From assembly GCF_000158955.1 (NCBI RefSeq), contig NZ_GG657757.1, positions 2,110,074 to 2,153,432 of the forward strand: a DNA stretch of 43,359 nt, written 5' to 3'. Every line of letters starts with the position of its first letter. Within the stretch, counting starts at the first letter, position 1. This document shows, piece after piece, positions 17,594 through 26,697 of this stretch. The stretch comes from Streptomyces viridochromogenes DSM 40736. GTDB lineage: Bacteria > Actinomycetota > Actinomycetes > Streptomycetales > Streptomycetaceae. The translations under genes were made by a program, and so were the position numbers. A model generated the notes under the pieces. It did no database searches, had not been told where the DNA came from, and saw only the letters and a program-made list of their open reading frames with translations.

Positions 17594-19609
17594 TTACATG
17601 TACTTGGTGCGGGCCGCCGCGACCTGGGTGAGCACCTGCTGGAGGACCTGGCTGCCCGGCGGCACGAGCGAGGGCTCGTACGTCCAGGCATGACCGACCC
17701 ACGGGTCGGCCAGGTGGTCATCGGCCACCGGGGTCAGTCGCAGCAGCGAACGCCACAGCGGGTCGAGCAACGGCCCGTAGGCGGAGGACTCCTCCCGGTC
17801 GGCCACCATCATCAGGTGGACGCCGAAGGCGGGACCCTCGTCGGCGAGGTAGCGCAGCTGGTTCACGGCCCGGTCGTCGAAGCCGTGCGGGAAGTCGTTG
17901 ACGATCAGCAGCTGCTGCGAGGTGTCGAAGCCCGGCGGGAGGGAGTCGGCTGCGCCACCCCGCACCGCCATCTGCACGAGGTCGACCCGCTGGGTGAGCC
18001 GGGCCAGCGCGTCGGCCACCCCCGCGGCGCCGACTGCGGGCGGGGCCGCGAGAACACCGGTCTGGACGAGGGGCGCCAGCGGCTGCGCTCCCGAACCTGC
18101 CGGGTCGATGACGTGGACGGTGAAGTCGCCCGCCGGGTACACGGCGAGCAGCCGGGCCGCGTGCGCGACCGCCGTCTCCATGGCCAGACGCCCCATGGCG
18201 TGCCCGTCGGTGAGCGAACCGTCGGACGACGCGGTCCGACCGCTGTCGATCCACAGCCCGCGCTCCAGCGGCAGCCGGACCAGCATCGGGATGCGGATGC
18301 GGTCGGCCTCGGGGAGGTGGAGGTCGCCCAGGCGCAGGGCCATGGGGATCTCCATCGGTACGCGGTAGGCGTGCCACACGGGGTTGTCCCAGCGGGCGTA
18401 CGCCGGCGGCAGGGCCGGTTCGACGACCTCGGCCTCGGCCATCAGCTGGGCGAGGTCCCGGTCGAGGACCTCCCTGGCCTGGGCGACGAGCTGGGCGTGC
18501 CGGGCCCGGGCCGCCTCACGGGCGGCGTCACCCTGACCACCGATCCGGCTGCGCGGGTCGGACAGGAGCTGCTCCAGCTCCTTGTCCATGCGTGACTCGG
18601 CGAAGTCCACGGCGCTGCGATAGGCGGCGGTGGTGCGGGCGAGGTCCTCGAACATGCCCCACACCTGGTTGTAGAGCCGCTCGTCCATGGACCAGCCGGT
18701 CGCGTCGCCCGCGACGGGCTGTGCGGGCTGCCCGGGTGCGGCCGGGGGCGCGGTGGGCGCAGGCGGGGGCGGGGCGGCGTTCCGGCGGCGCGGATGGCTG
18801 TAGTCGATCGGGCCGCCGCCCGCGGTGGGCACGTTGGGCTGGGTGACGGCGGAGGGGTCCGGCGCGCCGGGCGAGTACGCCGACGGCTGCGGTGCGGGCT
18901 GCCCTGGCGCGCCGGGGGTCTGTCCACCGTACGGGGACATCGGGGGTACGCCCTGGGGGGCGGTGCCGCCCTGGTCCGGGCCGAGGGCCGGGGCCGCCGC
19001 CTGCCGGGAGCGGTCGCCGTCCGCCGTACGGGGCGGGGGCGCCTGCACCGAGCGGGCCAGGCCCCGGGCCACCGCGTCGTCGATGCCTCCGGCCAGCTGC
19101 CGAGCCTGCGGCAGGCCCTGGTCGGTGAGGAGTTCGGCGAGGCCGCCCGCGTACCCCTGGCCGATCGCCCGCACCTTCCAGGCTCCCTGCCGGCGGTACA
19201 GCTCCAGGGCGACGACTGCGGACTCGGTGTCCAGACCGGTGATGGTGTAGCTGGCGATCTCGCCGCCGTCGAGGCCGGTGACGGCGACGAACGGCGCGGC
19301 CACGGCGCCGAAACGGGCCGGCCCCGGCCCGCCCGACGGCAGGGCGAGCAACACACCGACACGGTGGACGGCCTCCGGCACGGCGTCCAGGTCCACCGCG
19401 AGGCGGTGATCGGCTGCGGCCTGGCGGGAGACCTCGAGCCCCGGCTGGGTGGGTGCGCCCGGGTGAGCCACCCACTCCACACCGCGGATGCGGCCGTTCT
19501 CGTCACTGAGCGCGGCCGCGGCCACGATCGGCGTGCCGGCCGAGATCCGGATCTCGAGACGAACCTGGGAGAGCGGGTGGTTCTGCCCCCGCACCAGCTC
19601 GGCCGTCAT
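17594..19609 (-). CDS. TerD-domain protein fused to a degenerate P-loop ATPase-like module
   Basis: A 671-residue multidomain protein. Residues about 1-190 are a TerD-like beta-sandwich (MTAELVRGQNHPLSQVRLEI; FVAVTGLDGGEIASYTITGL; LELYRRQGAWKVRAIGQGY). About 195-300 is a Pro/Gly/Gln-rich linker. About 305-400 is a charged helical segment (FAESRMDKELEQLLSDPRSR). About 415-671 looks like a FtsK/HerA-class ATPase without a proper Walker A (the place reads IDSGRTASSDGS) but with a Walker-B-like QQLLIVNDFPHG. Starts at ATG 19609 and ends with TAA. It follows TerD and precedes the riboswitch-controlled terC. Role in tellurite or metal stress is inferred from context; enzymatic activity is doubtful. 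Confidence 0.8.
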   Translation of the reverse strand: MTAELVRGQNHPLSQVRLEIRISAGTPIVAAAALSDENGRIRGVEWVAHPGAPTQPGLEVSRQAAADHRLAVDLDAVPEAVHRVGVLLALPSGGPGPARFGAVAAPFVAVTGLDGGEIASYTITGLDTESAVVALELYRRQGAWKVRAIGQGYAGGLAELLTDQGLPQARQLAGGIDDAVARGLARSVQAPPPRTADGDRSRQAAAPALGPDQGGTAPQGVPPMSPYGGQTPGAPGQPAPQPSAYSPGAPDPSAVTQPNVPTAGGGPIDYSHPRRRNAAPPPPAPTAPPAAPGQPAQPVAGDATGWSMDERLYNQVWGMFEDLARTTAAYRSAVDFAESRMDKELEQLLSDPRSRIGGQGDAAREAARARHAQLVAQAREVLDRDLAQLMAEAEVVEPALPPAYARWDNPVWHAYRVPMEIPMALRLGDLHLPEADRIRIPMLVRLPLERGLWIDSGRTASSDGSLTDGHAMGRLAMETAVAHAARLLAVYPAGDFTVHVIDPAGSGAQPLAPLVQTGVLAAPPAVGAAGVADALARLTQRVDLVQMAVRGGAADSLPPGFDTSQQLLIVNDFPHGFDDRAVNQLRYLADEGPAFGVHLMMVADREESSAYGPLLDPLWRSLLRLTPVADDHLADPWVGHAWTYEPSLVPPGSQVLQQVLTQVAAARTKYM

Positions 19610-19685
19610 CGCCTTCGTCCCCCTGTGTCGTTGTCTGGTGTCGTGTGCCGCTCGCCGGCTGCCCGGGCCGCTCGGCCCGGGGGCC

Positions 19686-20264
19686 TCAGAGGACGGGCAG
19701 GATCGCCGGCATCAGGTCCTGGAAGGTGCGGCCGTTGGCCGGGTTGCCCAGGGCCGTCATCGTCCAGCCCGGCCCCGAGCGGTGCACCTTGGCCATGATC
19801 TGGGCCGTGTACTGGCCGCCGCCGGCCAGCGTGTAGCGGGCGAGCTCCTGGCCGTTGGTCTCGTCGACCAGGCGGCAGAACGCGTTCTGCACCTCCTGGA
19901 ACGTCTGGCCCGTGAAAGAGTTCACGGTGAAGACGATCTGGTCGACGTGGACCGGGACACGCGAGAGGTCGACGAGGATCGCCTCGTCGTCGCCGCCCTG
20001 GCCGACACCGCCGACGAGGTTGTCGCCGGTGTGGCGCACCGATCCGTCGTCACTCACCAGGTGGCGGAAGAAGACGACGTCGACCGGCTGCTTGTCCGCG
20101 AACAGGACGGCGGACGCGTCGAGGTCGATCTCTCGCGTACGCGAGCCGAACAGGCCGCGCCGGGGAGCCGCCTGCCAGCCGAGACCCATGCGCACCGCGG
20201 TCAGGCTGCCCCCGTCGTTCTTCTGCAGACTGATGGCCTGACCCTTGGTCATGTTGACGGTCAC
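19686..20264 (-). CDS. terD: TerD-family tellurium-resistance/stress protein
   Basis: A 192-residue TerD domain protein starting at GTG 20264 (MTVNMTKGQAISLQKNDGGS), with GGGGAA upstream. The Ca2+-binding acidic sites of TerD are visible: DLDASAVLF, DDGSVRHTGDN, and GQGGDDEAILVDLS. Ends with the usual GGQYTAQIMAKVHR...GWTMTALG strands. TerD proteins bind Ca2+ and take part in Ter stress assemblies with TerC. First of the minus-strand Ter genes; 76 bases separate it from the fusion gene. The upstream region contains TAGGGT and a 6-bp inverted repeat near 20310-20340, but no clear promoter. The symbol marks family membership, not proven tellurite resistance. Confidence 0.92.
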   Translation of the reverse strand: MTVNMTKGQAISLQKNDGGSLTAVRMGLGWQAAPRRGLFGSRTREIDLDASAVLFADKQPVDVVFFRHLVSDDGSVRHTGDNLVGGVGQGGDDEAILVDLSRVPVHVDQIVFTVNSFTGQTFQEVQNAFCRLVDETNGQELARYTLAGGGQYTAQIMAKVHRSGPGWTMTALGNPANGRTFQDLMPAILPVL

Positions 20265-20403
20265 GCGCTGATTCCCCTCTCGAACGTCCCCTGTTGCCGC
20301 GCAGTCGCGGTTGATCAGAACCCTACGCAGCGGCGCTGACGGTGCCGTACCCCCGTCCGCACTTTGTGTCGGTCTTGCAACACTGCGCGTACGGGGTGCG
20401 CTG

Positions 20404-22551
20404 TCAGGCCAGTCCGGCCTCCTTCATCTGGCGCAGTTCCTTCTTCATCTCGGAGACCTCGTCGCGCAGCCGGGCCGCGATCTCGAACTGGAGCTCCGCG
20501 GCGGCGGCCCGCATGCGCGTGGTGAGCTCCTCGATCTGTTCGGCGAGTTCGGCCGCGGGGCGGTCGGTCGGCACCGTCTCCTTGGACCTGCCCTTGCCCT
20601 TGGCGGACTTGCCGGCCTCGGCCGCCTTGCCGCCGAGGGACGGCACGGGTGCCTTGGTGCCCCCGCCGTCCTTCCGGCCCTTGCGGTAGCCCGTGCCGAG
20701 CAGCTGCTCGGTGTCGACGTCCTCGCGGGCGATCTGGGCGACGATGTCGTTGATCTTCTTGCGGAGGGGCTGGGGGTCGATGCCCTGCTCCGTGTTGTAC
20801 GCGATCTGCTTCTCCCGGCGCCGGTTGGTCTCCTCGATGGCCTTCTCCATCGCCGGGGTGATCTTGTCGGCGTACATGTGGACCTGGCCGGAGACGTTGC
20901 GCGCGGCACGGCCGATGGTCTGGATCAGGGAGGTGCCCGAGCGCAGGAAGCCCTCCTTGTCGGCGTCCAGGATCGCCACGAGGGACACCTCGGGCAGGTC
21001 CAGGCCCTCCCGCAGGAGGTTGATGCCGACCAGCACGTCGTACTCGCCGGCGCGCAGCTCGCGGAGGAGTTCGACACGGCGCAGGGTGTCGACGTCGCTG
21101 TGCAGGTAGCGCACCTGGATACCGAGCTCCAGGAAGTAGTCCGTGAGGTCCTCGGCCATCTTCTTGGTGAGTGTGGTGACCAGGACGCGCTCGTCCTTCT
21201 CGGTGCGCTGCCGGATCTCGTGCACCAGGTCGTCGATCTGGCCCTCGGTGGGCTTGACGACGACTTCCGGGTCGACGAGGCCGGTGGGGCGGATGATCTG
21301 CTCGACGACGCCGTCCGAGCGGGACATCTCGTAGTTCCCCGGGGTCGCCGACAGGTAGACCGTCTGCCCGATGCGCCCCTGGAACTCCTCCCACTTCAGG
21401 GGGCGGTTGTCCAGGGCCGAGGGCAGCCGGAAGCCGTGGTCGACGAGGGTGCGCTTGCGGGAGGCGTCGCCCTCGTACATGGCGCCGATCTGCGGGACGG
21501 TGACGTGGGACTCGTCGATGACGAGCAGGAAGTCGTCCGGGAAGTAGTCCAGCAGGGTGTTGGGCGGGGAGCCGGGCAGGCGGCCGTCGAAGTGCATCGA
21601 GTAGTTCTCCACGCCGGAGCAGGTGCCGATCTGGCGGAGCATCTCGATGTCGTACGTGGTGCGCATCCTGAGGCGCTGGGCCTCCAGGAGCTTGCCCTGC
21701 TTCTCCAGCTCCGAGAGTCGCTCGCCGAGCTCCTTCTCGATGTCGTTGACCGCCCGCTCCATGCGCTCGGGGCCGGCGACGTAGTGGGAGGCCGGGAAGA
21801 CGTACAGCTGCTCGTCGTCGCTGATGATCTCGCCGGTGATCGGGTGCAGGGTGGACAGCGCCTCGATCTCGTCGCCGAACATCTCGATGCGGACGGCCAG
21901 CTCCTCGTAGACCGGGAAGATCTCGATGGTGTCGCCGCGGACGCGGAAGGTGCCGCGGGTGAACGCCATGTCGTTACGTGTGTACTGGATGTCCACGAAG
22001 CGGCGCAGCAGCTCGTCGCGGTCGATCTCCTCGCCGACCTTGAGGGGGACCATGCGGTCCACGTACTCCTGCGGGGTGCCGAGGCCGTAGATGCAGGAGA
22101 CCGAGGCGACCACGACGACGTCGCGGCGGGTGAGCAGCGAGTTGGTCGCGGAGTGGCGCAGGCGCTCGACCTCCTCGTTGATCGAGGAGTCCTTCTCGAT
22201 GTAGGTGTCCGACTGCGGGACGTAGGCCTCGGGCTGGTAGTAGTCGTAGTACGAGACGAAGTACTCGACGGCGTTGTTCGGGAGCAGCTCGCGGAACTCG
22301 TTCGCCAGCTGTGCGGCCAGCGTCTTGTTCGGCGCCATCACGAGCGTGGGGCGCTGGAGCTTCTCGATCATCCACGCGGTGGTGGCGGACTTGCCGGTGC
22401 CGGTCGCGCCGAGGAGGACGACGTCCTTCTCGCCTGCCTGGATGCGCCGGGCGAGCTCGGCGATGGCCGCCGGCTGGTCGCCGTTCGGCTGGTAGGGGCT
22501 GACGACCTCGATGGGCGCCACCGTGCGTTCGATCTGGGAAACGGGCCGCAT
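20404..22551 (-). CDS. uvrB: UvrB, excinuclease ABC subunit B
   Basis: A 715-residue UvrB, the DNA-verification helicase-like subunit of excision repair. Walker [16 protein letters not shown]; beta-hairpin region [20 protein letters not shown]; helicase motifs [21 protein letters not shown] and [13 protein letters not shown]; and the C-terminal UVR domain ([32 protein letters not shown]) that binds UvrC. A Lys/Gly-rich insert (GRKDGGGTK...AKGKGRSK) lies between the helicase core and UVR domain. ATG 22551 has no ribosome site and is 7 bases after a -10 box, so the mRNA is probably leaderless. The adjacent MHYT gene ends 40 bases upstream. Confidence 0.98.
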   Translation of the reverse strand: MRPVSQIERTVAPIEVVSPYQPNGDQPAAIAELARRIQAGEKDVVLLGATGTGKSATTAWMIEKLQRPTLVMAPNKTLAAQLANEFRELLPNNAVEYFVSYYDYYQPEAYVPQSDTYIEKDSSINEEVERLRHSATNSLLTRRDVVVVASVSCIYGLGTPQEYVDRMVPLKVGEEIDRDELLRRFVDIQYTRNDMAFTRGTFRVRGDTIEIFPVYEELAVRIEMFGDEIEALSTLHPITGEIISDDEQLYVFPASHYVAGPERMERAVNDIEKELGERLSELEKQGKLLEAQRLRMRTTYDIEMLRQIGTCSGVENYSMHFDGRLPGSPPNTLLDYFPDDFLLVIDESHVTVPQIGAMYEGDASRKRTLVDHGFRLPSALDNRPLKWEEFQGRIGQTVYLSATPGNYEMSRSDGVVEQIIRPTGLVDPEVVVKPTEGQIDDLVHEIRQRTEKDERVLVTTLTKKMAEDLTDYFLELGIQVRYLHSDVDTLRRVELLRELRAGEYDVLVGINLLREGLDLPEVSLVAILDADKEGFLRSGTSLIQTIGRAARNVSGQVHMYADKITPAMEKAIEETNRRREKQIAYNTEQGIDPQPLRKKINDIVAQIAREDVDTEQLLGTGYRKGRKDGGGTKAPVPSLGGKAAEAGKSAKGKGRSKETVPTDRPAAELAEQIEELTTRMRAAAAELQFEIAARLRDEVSEMKKELRQMKEAGLA

Positions 22552-22558
22552 GCAATCC

Positions 22559-22581
22559 ACGGTACGACCCCGCACTGACAA
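22559..22581 (-). promoter_or_regulatory. PafBC/RecA-ND-type DNA-damage promoter of uvrB
   Basis: TTGTCAGTG (22581-22573), 8 bases, TACCGT (22564-22559) on the minus strand; ATG follows after 7 bases. The core is almost identical to the ogt promoter at 24651-24673, including most of the 8-base spacer (CGGGGTCG here, GCGGGTCG there). Confidence 0.9.
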
Positions 22582-22591
22582 TGGGCTCCGA

Positions 22592-23464
22592 TCAGCGGTT
22601 CTGCGGGGTGCGGGAGCCTCGGTGCGCCACGGGGCGGCGGGGGCGGAACCGCAGGCGGCGCGGGTTGTGGTGGGCGGCGCTGTGGGTGTGGGCCGGGATG
22701 CCGGGCTTGTGCTCGACGGGGGCGACGGTGGGCTTGCCCATGACCATCAGTGGGTCGAACATCACCACGGCGCCCGCGAGGAGGAGGAAGGAGAGCGGGC
22801 CGATCAGCATGGGCGCGAGCAGGGAGGCGGGCGACTCGCCCGTGGCGGGCGCGGATGTGCCGTGCACGTGGACGTCGAGGGCCGCCATGCCGGTGTAGTG
22901 CATGCCGGTGACGGCGAGCCCCATGACGAGGCTGGCGCCGACGCTCCACAGGAATCCCCTGACCTGGCCGGCCGCCCACAGCGCGGCGGTGGCGGCGCCC
23001 ATGGCGATGGCGACGGAGATGCCGACGGTGAGCGTGTTGTACTCGAGCTTCCCGTCCAGGCGCATGCTGGCCATGCCCAGGTAGTGCATCGAGGCGATGC
23101 CCAGGCCGGTGATGGTGCCCCCGGTGAACAGGGCCGTTCCCCGGGCTCCCCTGTAGCCGACGATGAAGATCCCGATGCCCACCATCACGATCGCGACGGC
23201 GAGGCTCGCGAAGGTCATCGCCTTGTCGTAGTGGATCGGGGTCCCTCTGACCGTGAACCCCATCATCGCGACGAAGTGCATGGTCCATATGCCGGAGCCG
23301 ATGGCGGCCGAGCCCAGGGCGAGCCAGCCGGAGCGCCAGGACTGGGCGACGAGCATGGATCTGGTGGTGCAGCGCAACCCCAGGGCGCCGCCCAGGCAGG
23401 CCATGAAGTAGGCCACCAGGGGTGTGACCAGGCCGTAGCTGAATCCGTCGACCGTGCCCTGCAT
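22592..23464 (-). CDS. MHYT-domain integral membrane sensor
   Basis: A 290-residue membrane protein with seven predicted helices and the three MHYT-type motifs: [21 protein letters not shown] and [11 protein letters not shown], whose Met/His residues are thought to bind copper and sense O2, CO or NO. There is no attached GGDEF, EAL or kinase domain, so it is a stand-alone sensor or transporter. The cytoplasmic C-tail is His/Arg-rich ([17 protein letters not shown]). ATG 23464 follows GGAAGGG. A promoter candidate lies at 23552-23580. Its stop is 40 bases before uvrB, but uvrB has its own promoter in that gap. Confidence 0.88.
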   Translation of the reverse strand: MQGTVDGFSYGLVTPLVAYFMACLGGALGLRCTTRSMLVAQSWRSGWLALGSAAIGSGIWTMHFVAMMGFTVRGTPIHYDKAMTFASLAVAIVMVGIGIFIVGYRGARGTALFTGGTITGLGIASMHYLGMASMRLDGKLEYNTLTVGISVAIAMGAATAALWAAGQVRGFLWSVGASLVMGLAVTGMHYTGMAALDVHVHGTSAPATGESPASLLAPMLIGPLSFLLLAGAVVMFDPLMVMGKPTVAPVEHKPGIPAHTHSAAHHNPRRLRFRPRRPVAHRGSRTPQNR

Positions 23465-23551
23465 GCGCGGCTGCCCTTCCCGCCCTTTGCGTCCCGGAAT
23501 TCCTGATGTGCGCCCCCTCCCAGGACCGCACAACGGTCAGGGTTGACGCAG

Positions 23552-23580
23552 AGAGTATGACCCCCACCGGAATGGTCGAA
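23552..23580 (-). promoter_or_regulatory. Candidate promoter of the MHYT gene
   Basis: On the minus strand TTCGAC (23580-23575), 17 bases, TACTCT (23557-23552): a fair match to the housekeeping consensus, about 88 bases before the start codon. Confidence 0.45.
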
Positions 23581-23651
23581 CGACTTTCCGGCAAAGAAAC
23601 ACGGCCTTGCCCCAGTTGTGCGGCACCGGTGAGCGGAGTTGGGTCATCTGC

Positions 23652-23706
23652 GTTCAAGCTGTGGCCATCCTGTACCCCTCTCGCGTTGACCCTCTGCTGT
23701 CACAGT
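23652..23706 (+). promoter_or_regulatory. Candidate PHO box (PhoP direct repeats) of glpQ
   Basis: 11-base periodic repeats: GTTCAAG (23652), GGCCATC (23663), ACCCCTC (23674), GTTGACC (23685), GCTGTCA (23696). Two units fit the GTTCACC-type PhoP direct repeat well and the rest are degenerate. It lies 45-95 bases before the secreted glycerophosphodiesterase. S. coelicolor glpQ genes are known PhoP targets, which supports the call. Confidence 0.55.
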
Positions 23707-23747
23707 TGAGCTGTCTGTGACGTGATCGCTCGACGTGAGGAGTACGC

Positions 23748-24632
23748 ATGCACGCGCGCGCTGTTGCCGCCTCCACCACCGCACTCCTGGGGACCGCCGG
23801 CCTCCTCTTCCCCGTCTCCCCCGCGGCAGCGGCCGACGACGGCACGGCACCGCTGGTCGTCGCGCACCGCGGTGGCTCGGCGTACGCCCCCGAGAACACG
23901 CTGGCCGCCGTGGACAAGGCGGCCGAGCTGGGCATCGGCTGGGTGGAGAACGACGTCCAGCGGACCAGTGACGGTGAGCTCGTCGTGGTCCACGACGACA
24001 ACCTGCGGCGCACCACCGACGCCGAGGAGGTGTTCCCCGGCCGGGCTCCCTGGAAGGTGAAGGACTTCACCGCCGCCGAGATCGCCCGTCTCGACGCGGG
24101 CAGCTGGTTCGCTCCCGCGTACGCGGGTGCGCGCGTGCCGACGCTGAAGCAGTTCGTGCACCGTGTCGAGCGGCATCACCAGAAGCTGCTCCTGGAGGTC
24201 AAGAACCCGGAGCTGTATCCGGGCATCGAGCAGCAGACGCTGAAGGTCCTCAGCAACGAGGGTTGGCTCGACCGGTCGCACCTGGCGGACCGGCTGGTCG
24301 TGCAGAGTTTCAGCGCCGCCAGCGTGCGAGCGGTGCACGAGCTGAAGCCCGGCGTGAAGACCGGCCTGCTCGGCACACCGTCGGTGAGGGATCTGCCGGA
24401 GTACGCCGGCTTCGCCGACCAGATCAATCCCTCCTACAGCACCCTCTCCACGGCGTACGTCTCCTCCGTCCAGGCGTTCGACGGGCCGCACGGCACTCCG
24501 ATGGAGGTCTTCACCTGGACGGTGGACGACGCGGCGACGGCCCGGCGGGTCGCCCGGTACGGCGTCGACGGGATCATCACGAACAAGCCGGACGTGGTGC
24601 GGGAGGCCGTCGGCGGTCGATCCCTCCGGTGA
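23748..24632 (+). CDS. glpQ: Secreted glycerophosphodiester phosphodiesterase
   Basis: A 294-residue GDPD-family TIM barrel that splits glycerophosphodiesters (from phospholipid or teichoic acid) to glycerol-3-phosphate and an alcohol. A signal peptide covers about residues 1-29 (HARAVAASTTALLGTAGLLF, cut after AAAA). Catalytic HRG is in VAHRGGSAYAPENTLAA; metal Glu/Asp in GWVENDVQRTSDGELVVVHD with the second catalytic His; LEVKNPELYPG; and a C-terminal FTWTVDD...GVDGIITNKPD. The ATG at 23748 follows GAGGAG. A PHO-box-like repeat upstream suggests phosphate-starvation control. The next gene, ogt, begins 47 bases later with its own promoter. Confidence 0.93.
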   Translation: MHARAVAASTTALLGTAGLLFPVSPAAAADDGTAPLVVAHRGGSAYAPENTLAAVDKAAELGIGWVENDVQRTSDGELVVVHDDNLRRTTDAEEVFPGRAPWKVKDFTAAEIARLDAGSWFAPAYAGARVPTLKQFVHRVERHHQKLLLEVKNPELYPGIEQQTLKVLSNEGWLDRSHLADRLVVQSFSAASVRAVHELKPGVKTGLLGTPSVRDLPEYAGFADQINPSYSTLSTAYVSSVQAFDGPHGTPMEVFTWTVDDAATARRVARYGVDGIITNKPDVVREAVGGRSLR

Positions 24633-24650
24633 GGCCTCGGACGCCGGGCG

Positions 24651-24673
24651 TTGTCAGTGGCGGGTCGTACCGT
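24651..24673 (+). promoter_or_regulatory. PafBC/RecA-ND-type DNA-damage promoter of ogt
   Basis: TTGTCAGTG (24651-24659), 8 bases, TACCGT (24668-24673), then 6 bases to the ATG: an exact consensus match with leaderless spacing. Apart from the four promoters reported here, I found no copy in the window that also has a proper -10. Confidence 0.9.
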
Positions 24674-24679
24674 GGGCGC

Positions 24680-25234
24680 ATGGACAGTCAGGGGCAGGTC
24701 GAGCCGCGGGTCGTGTGGGCGGTCGTCGAGAGCGGAATCGGGCCGTTGCTGCTGGCCGCGAGTCGGGACGGCCTGGTCAACGTCGTGTTCCACGCCACGG
24801 ACGCGGTGCGGGACCGGGCGGTGGAGCGGCTGGCGTCGCGGTTCGGCACCGAGCCCGTCGAGGCGCCCGGCGCCCCACTGCTGGCCGAGGCGATACGTCA
24901 GGTCGAGGCGTACTTCGCGGGTCGGCGCCGCGATTTCGACCTGCCGCTGGACTGGTCGCTCATCTCCGGCTTCAACCGCGAGGTCCTGCGCGAACTGGCC
25001 ACGGGTGTGCCGTACGGCACCGTCGTCGGGTACGGCGACCTGGCCGGGCGGGTCGGGCAGCCGGGAGCCGCCCAGGCCGTGGGCACGGCGATGGGCGCCA
25101 ACCCGCTGCCGGTGGTGGTGCCGTGTCACCGGGTCGTCGAGAGCGGAGGCGGCATCGGCGGCTTCGGGGGCGGCCTGGAGACCAAGCGGAAGCTGCTCGC
25201 CCTGGAAGGGGTGCTGCCCGAGCCTCTCTTCTGA
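24680..25234 (+). CDS. ogt: Methylated-DNA-[protein]-cysteine S-methyltransferase
   Basis: A 184-residue suicide repair protein that removes O6-alkyl groups from guanine. Acceptor Cys149 is in the PVVVPCHRVVESGG motif; the helix-turn-helix and arginine finger region is VPYGTVVGYGDLAGRVGQPGAAQAVGTAMGANP; the C-terminal GGFGGGLETKRKLLALEG is typical. The N-terminal domain is present, so it is an Ogt/AGT type rather than a short ATL. ATG 24680 has no ribosome site but lies 6 bases from the -10 of a damage promoter. It stands alone, convergent with a VOC gene 20 bases on. Confidence 0.96.
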   Translation: MDSQGQVEPRVVWAVVESGIGPLLLAASRDGLVNVVFHATDAVRDRAVERLASRFGTEPVEAPGAPLLAEAIRQVEAYFAGRRRDFDLPLDWSLISGFNREVLRELATGVPYGTVVGYGDLAGRVGQPGAAQAVGTAMGANPLPVVVPCHRVVESGGGIGGFGGGLETKRKLLALEGVLPEPLF

Positions 25235-25253
25235 GGCCACGGGCCCGGTCAGG

Positions 25254-25682
25254 TCAGTCGTAGTGCCGTGCCTCGAAGACGTTGCCGTCCGGGTCGCGGA
25301 AGTAGAAGCTGCGCGTGGCCTTGCCCCGGGCTCCGAAGGAGTCGTACGAGAGGTCCGACACCGGCACGGAGCGTTGCTCGAGACGGCTCAGGAGGGCGTC
25401 GAAGTCCCCGCGGGGCAGCGACAGGCAGACGTGGTTGACGGGGTGGCCCGCGCTGTCGGCGGCACCGGGCAGCATCGTCATGCGTTCCGCGAAGGTCCGC
25501 GGCATCAGGTCGATGATGGTCTCGTCGTTGACGCGCACGGAGGGGAACGGCACCTGCCCCGCGGCGAACTCGGTGAGCCTGACCGTCTCCATGCCGACGG
25601 CCTTCTCGTAGAAGTCGGCGGCGGCGACCGGGTCGCGCACCCAGAGGACGACGTGGTCAAGACGTGTGGTGTGGTCCGTCAT
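25254..25682 (-). CDS. VOC-family (glyoxalase/dioxygenase fold) protein
   Basis: A 142-residue single-unit VOC protein. Paired beta-alpha-beta-beta-beta modules: RLDHVVLWVRDPVAAADFYEK with the first metal-type His, PVNHVCLSLPRGDFDALLSRL with the second, and SFYFRDPDGNVFEARHYD with the terminal Glu. Such proteins include glyoxalase I, ring-cleaving dioxygenases and antibiotic-binding proteins; the substrate is unknown. ATG 25682 begins MTDHTTRLDHV, preceded closely by GGGGG. It is convergent with ogt and divergent from psuG. Confidence 0.88.
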   Translation of the reverse strand: MTDHTTRLDHVVLWVRDPVAAADFYEKAVGMETVRLTEFAAGQVPFPSVRVNDETIIDLMPRTFAERMTMLPGAADSAGHPVNHVCLSLPRGDFDALLSRLEQRSVPVSDLSYDSFGARGKATRSFYFRDPDGNVFEARHYD

Positions 25683-25788
25683 ACCCCCAGGCTCGTGACG
25701 CCTCCGACGGCCCGCAAGGGTTTGGCCCGGCGCGCCGCCCGCCAGAGATGAGGGAAGACCGACTGACCGACTGACAGGAGGCAGGCGC

Positions 25789-26697
25789 GTGGTGCTGGTG
25801 GTTTCAGAAGAAGTGCGGGAGGCGATCGACGCGCGTCGGCCCGTGGTGGCCCTGGAGTCCACGATCATCGCCCACGGGCTGCCTCGCCCGCGCAACCTCC
25901 AGGTGGCGCTGGAGCTGGAGACGGCCGTGCGGCAGGAGGGCGCGGTGCCCGCGACGATCGCCGTGCTGGACGGCCGGCCTCATGTCGGCCTGGACAAGGA
26001 GCAGCTGGAACGGGTCGCGAACGAGGACGGGATCCGCAAGCTGGGCCACCGGGACCTGCCGCTCGCGGTGGCCGCCGGGGCGAGCGGGGCGACCACGGTG
26101 TCGGCGACCGCCCTGCTGGCGGCGCTGGCGGGCGTGCGGGTGTTCGCGACGGGCGGGGTCGGCGGGGTGCACCGGGAGTGGACGGTGACCCAGGACGAGT
26201 CGGCCGACCTCGGTCTGCTGGCGCGGACCCGGATCACCGTGGTGTGTGCCGGGGTGAAGTCGATCCTGGACGTGCCGGCGACGCTCCAGCGGCTGGAGAC
26301 GCTGGGTGTCGCGGTGGCCGGGTACGGCACCGGGCGGTTCCCCGGCTTCTACCTGTCCGACTCGGGGCATCCGGTGGACTGGACACTGGATTCGCCGGAG
26401 CAGGTGGCGGGCGTCATGCGCGCCCAGGACGCGCTCGCGGGGCCGGAGTCGGCGCTGATCGTCGCCAACCCCGTCCCCGAGGAGGAGCAGCTCGATCCGG
26501 AGCTGCACGCGCGGGTGCTCGCGGACGCGCTGCACGCGTGCGAGGCGGAGGGGATCACCGGCCAGGCGGTCACCCCGTTCCTGCTCGACCACCTGGTACG
26601 GCACACCGACGGGGCCTCCCTGAGCGCCAACCTGGCGGCGGTCCGTGGCAACGTGCGCCTGGCGGCGCGGATCGCGGCGGCCTGGTCCCGGGGATGA
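25789..26697 (+). CDS. psuG: Pseudouridine-5'-phosphate glycosidase
   Basis: A 302-residue PsuG (IndA) enzyme that splits pseudouridine 5'-phosphate to uracil and ribose 5-phosphate. Motifs: VVALESTIIAHGLPRPRN, VGLDKEQLERVANEDG, RDLPLAVAAGASGATTVSAT, FATGGVGGVHR, the catalytic-lysine region CAGVKSILDVPATLQRLET, and GYGTGRFPGFY. Starts at GTG 25789 behind AGGAGG. Two 8-base direct repeats (ACCGACTG) precede the ribosome site at about 25758-25776. It is coupled by ATGA to the kinase gene, so the pair forms a complete pseudouridine salvage route. Confidence 0.95.
   Translation: MVLVVSEEVREAIDARRPVVALESTIIAHGLPRPRNLQVALELETAVRQEGAVPATIAVLDGRPHVGLDKEQLERVANEDGIRKLGHRDLPLAVAAGASGATTVSATALLAALAGVRVFATGGVGGVHREWTVTQDESADLGLLARTRITVVCAGVKSILDVPATLQRLETLGVAVAGYGTGRFPGFYLSDSGHPVDWTLDSPEQVAGVMRAQDALAGPESALIVANPVPEEEQLDPELHARVLADALHACEAEGITGQAVTPFLLDHLVRHTDGASLSANLAAVRGNVRLAARIAAAWSRG

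Noticed and set aside
17560..17595. Possible terminator after the TerD-fusion gene
   Set aside because: Only a 4-bp CCCT/AGGG stem followed by ATTTT; too weak to claim, though some read-through control is possible.
20311..22578. 755-residue open frame opposite uvrB
   Set aside because: Shadow of uvrB in high-GC DNA; no recognisable motif.
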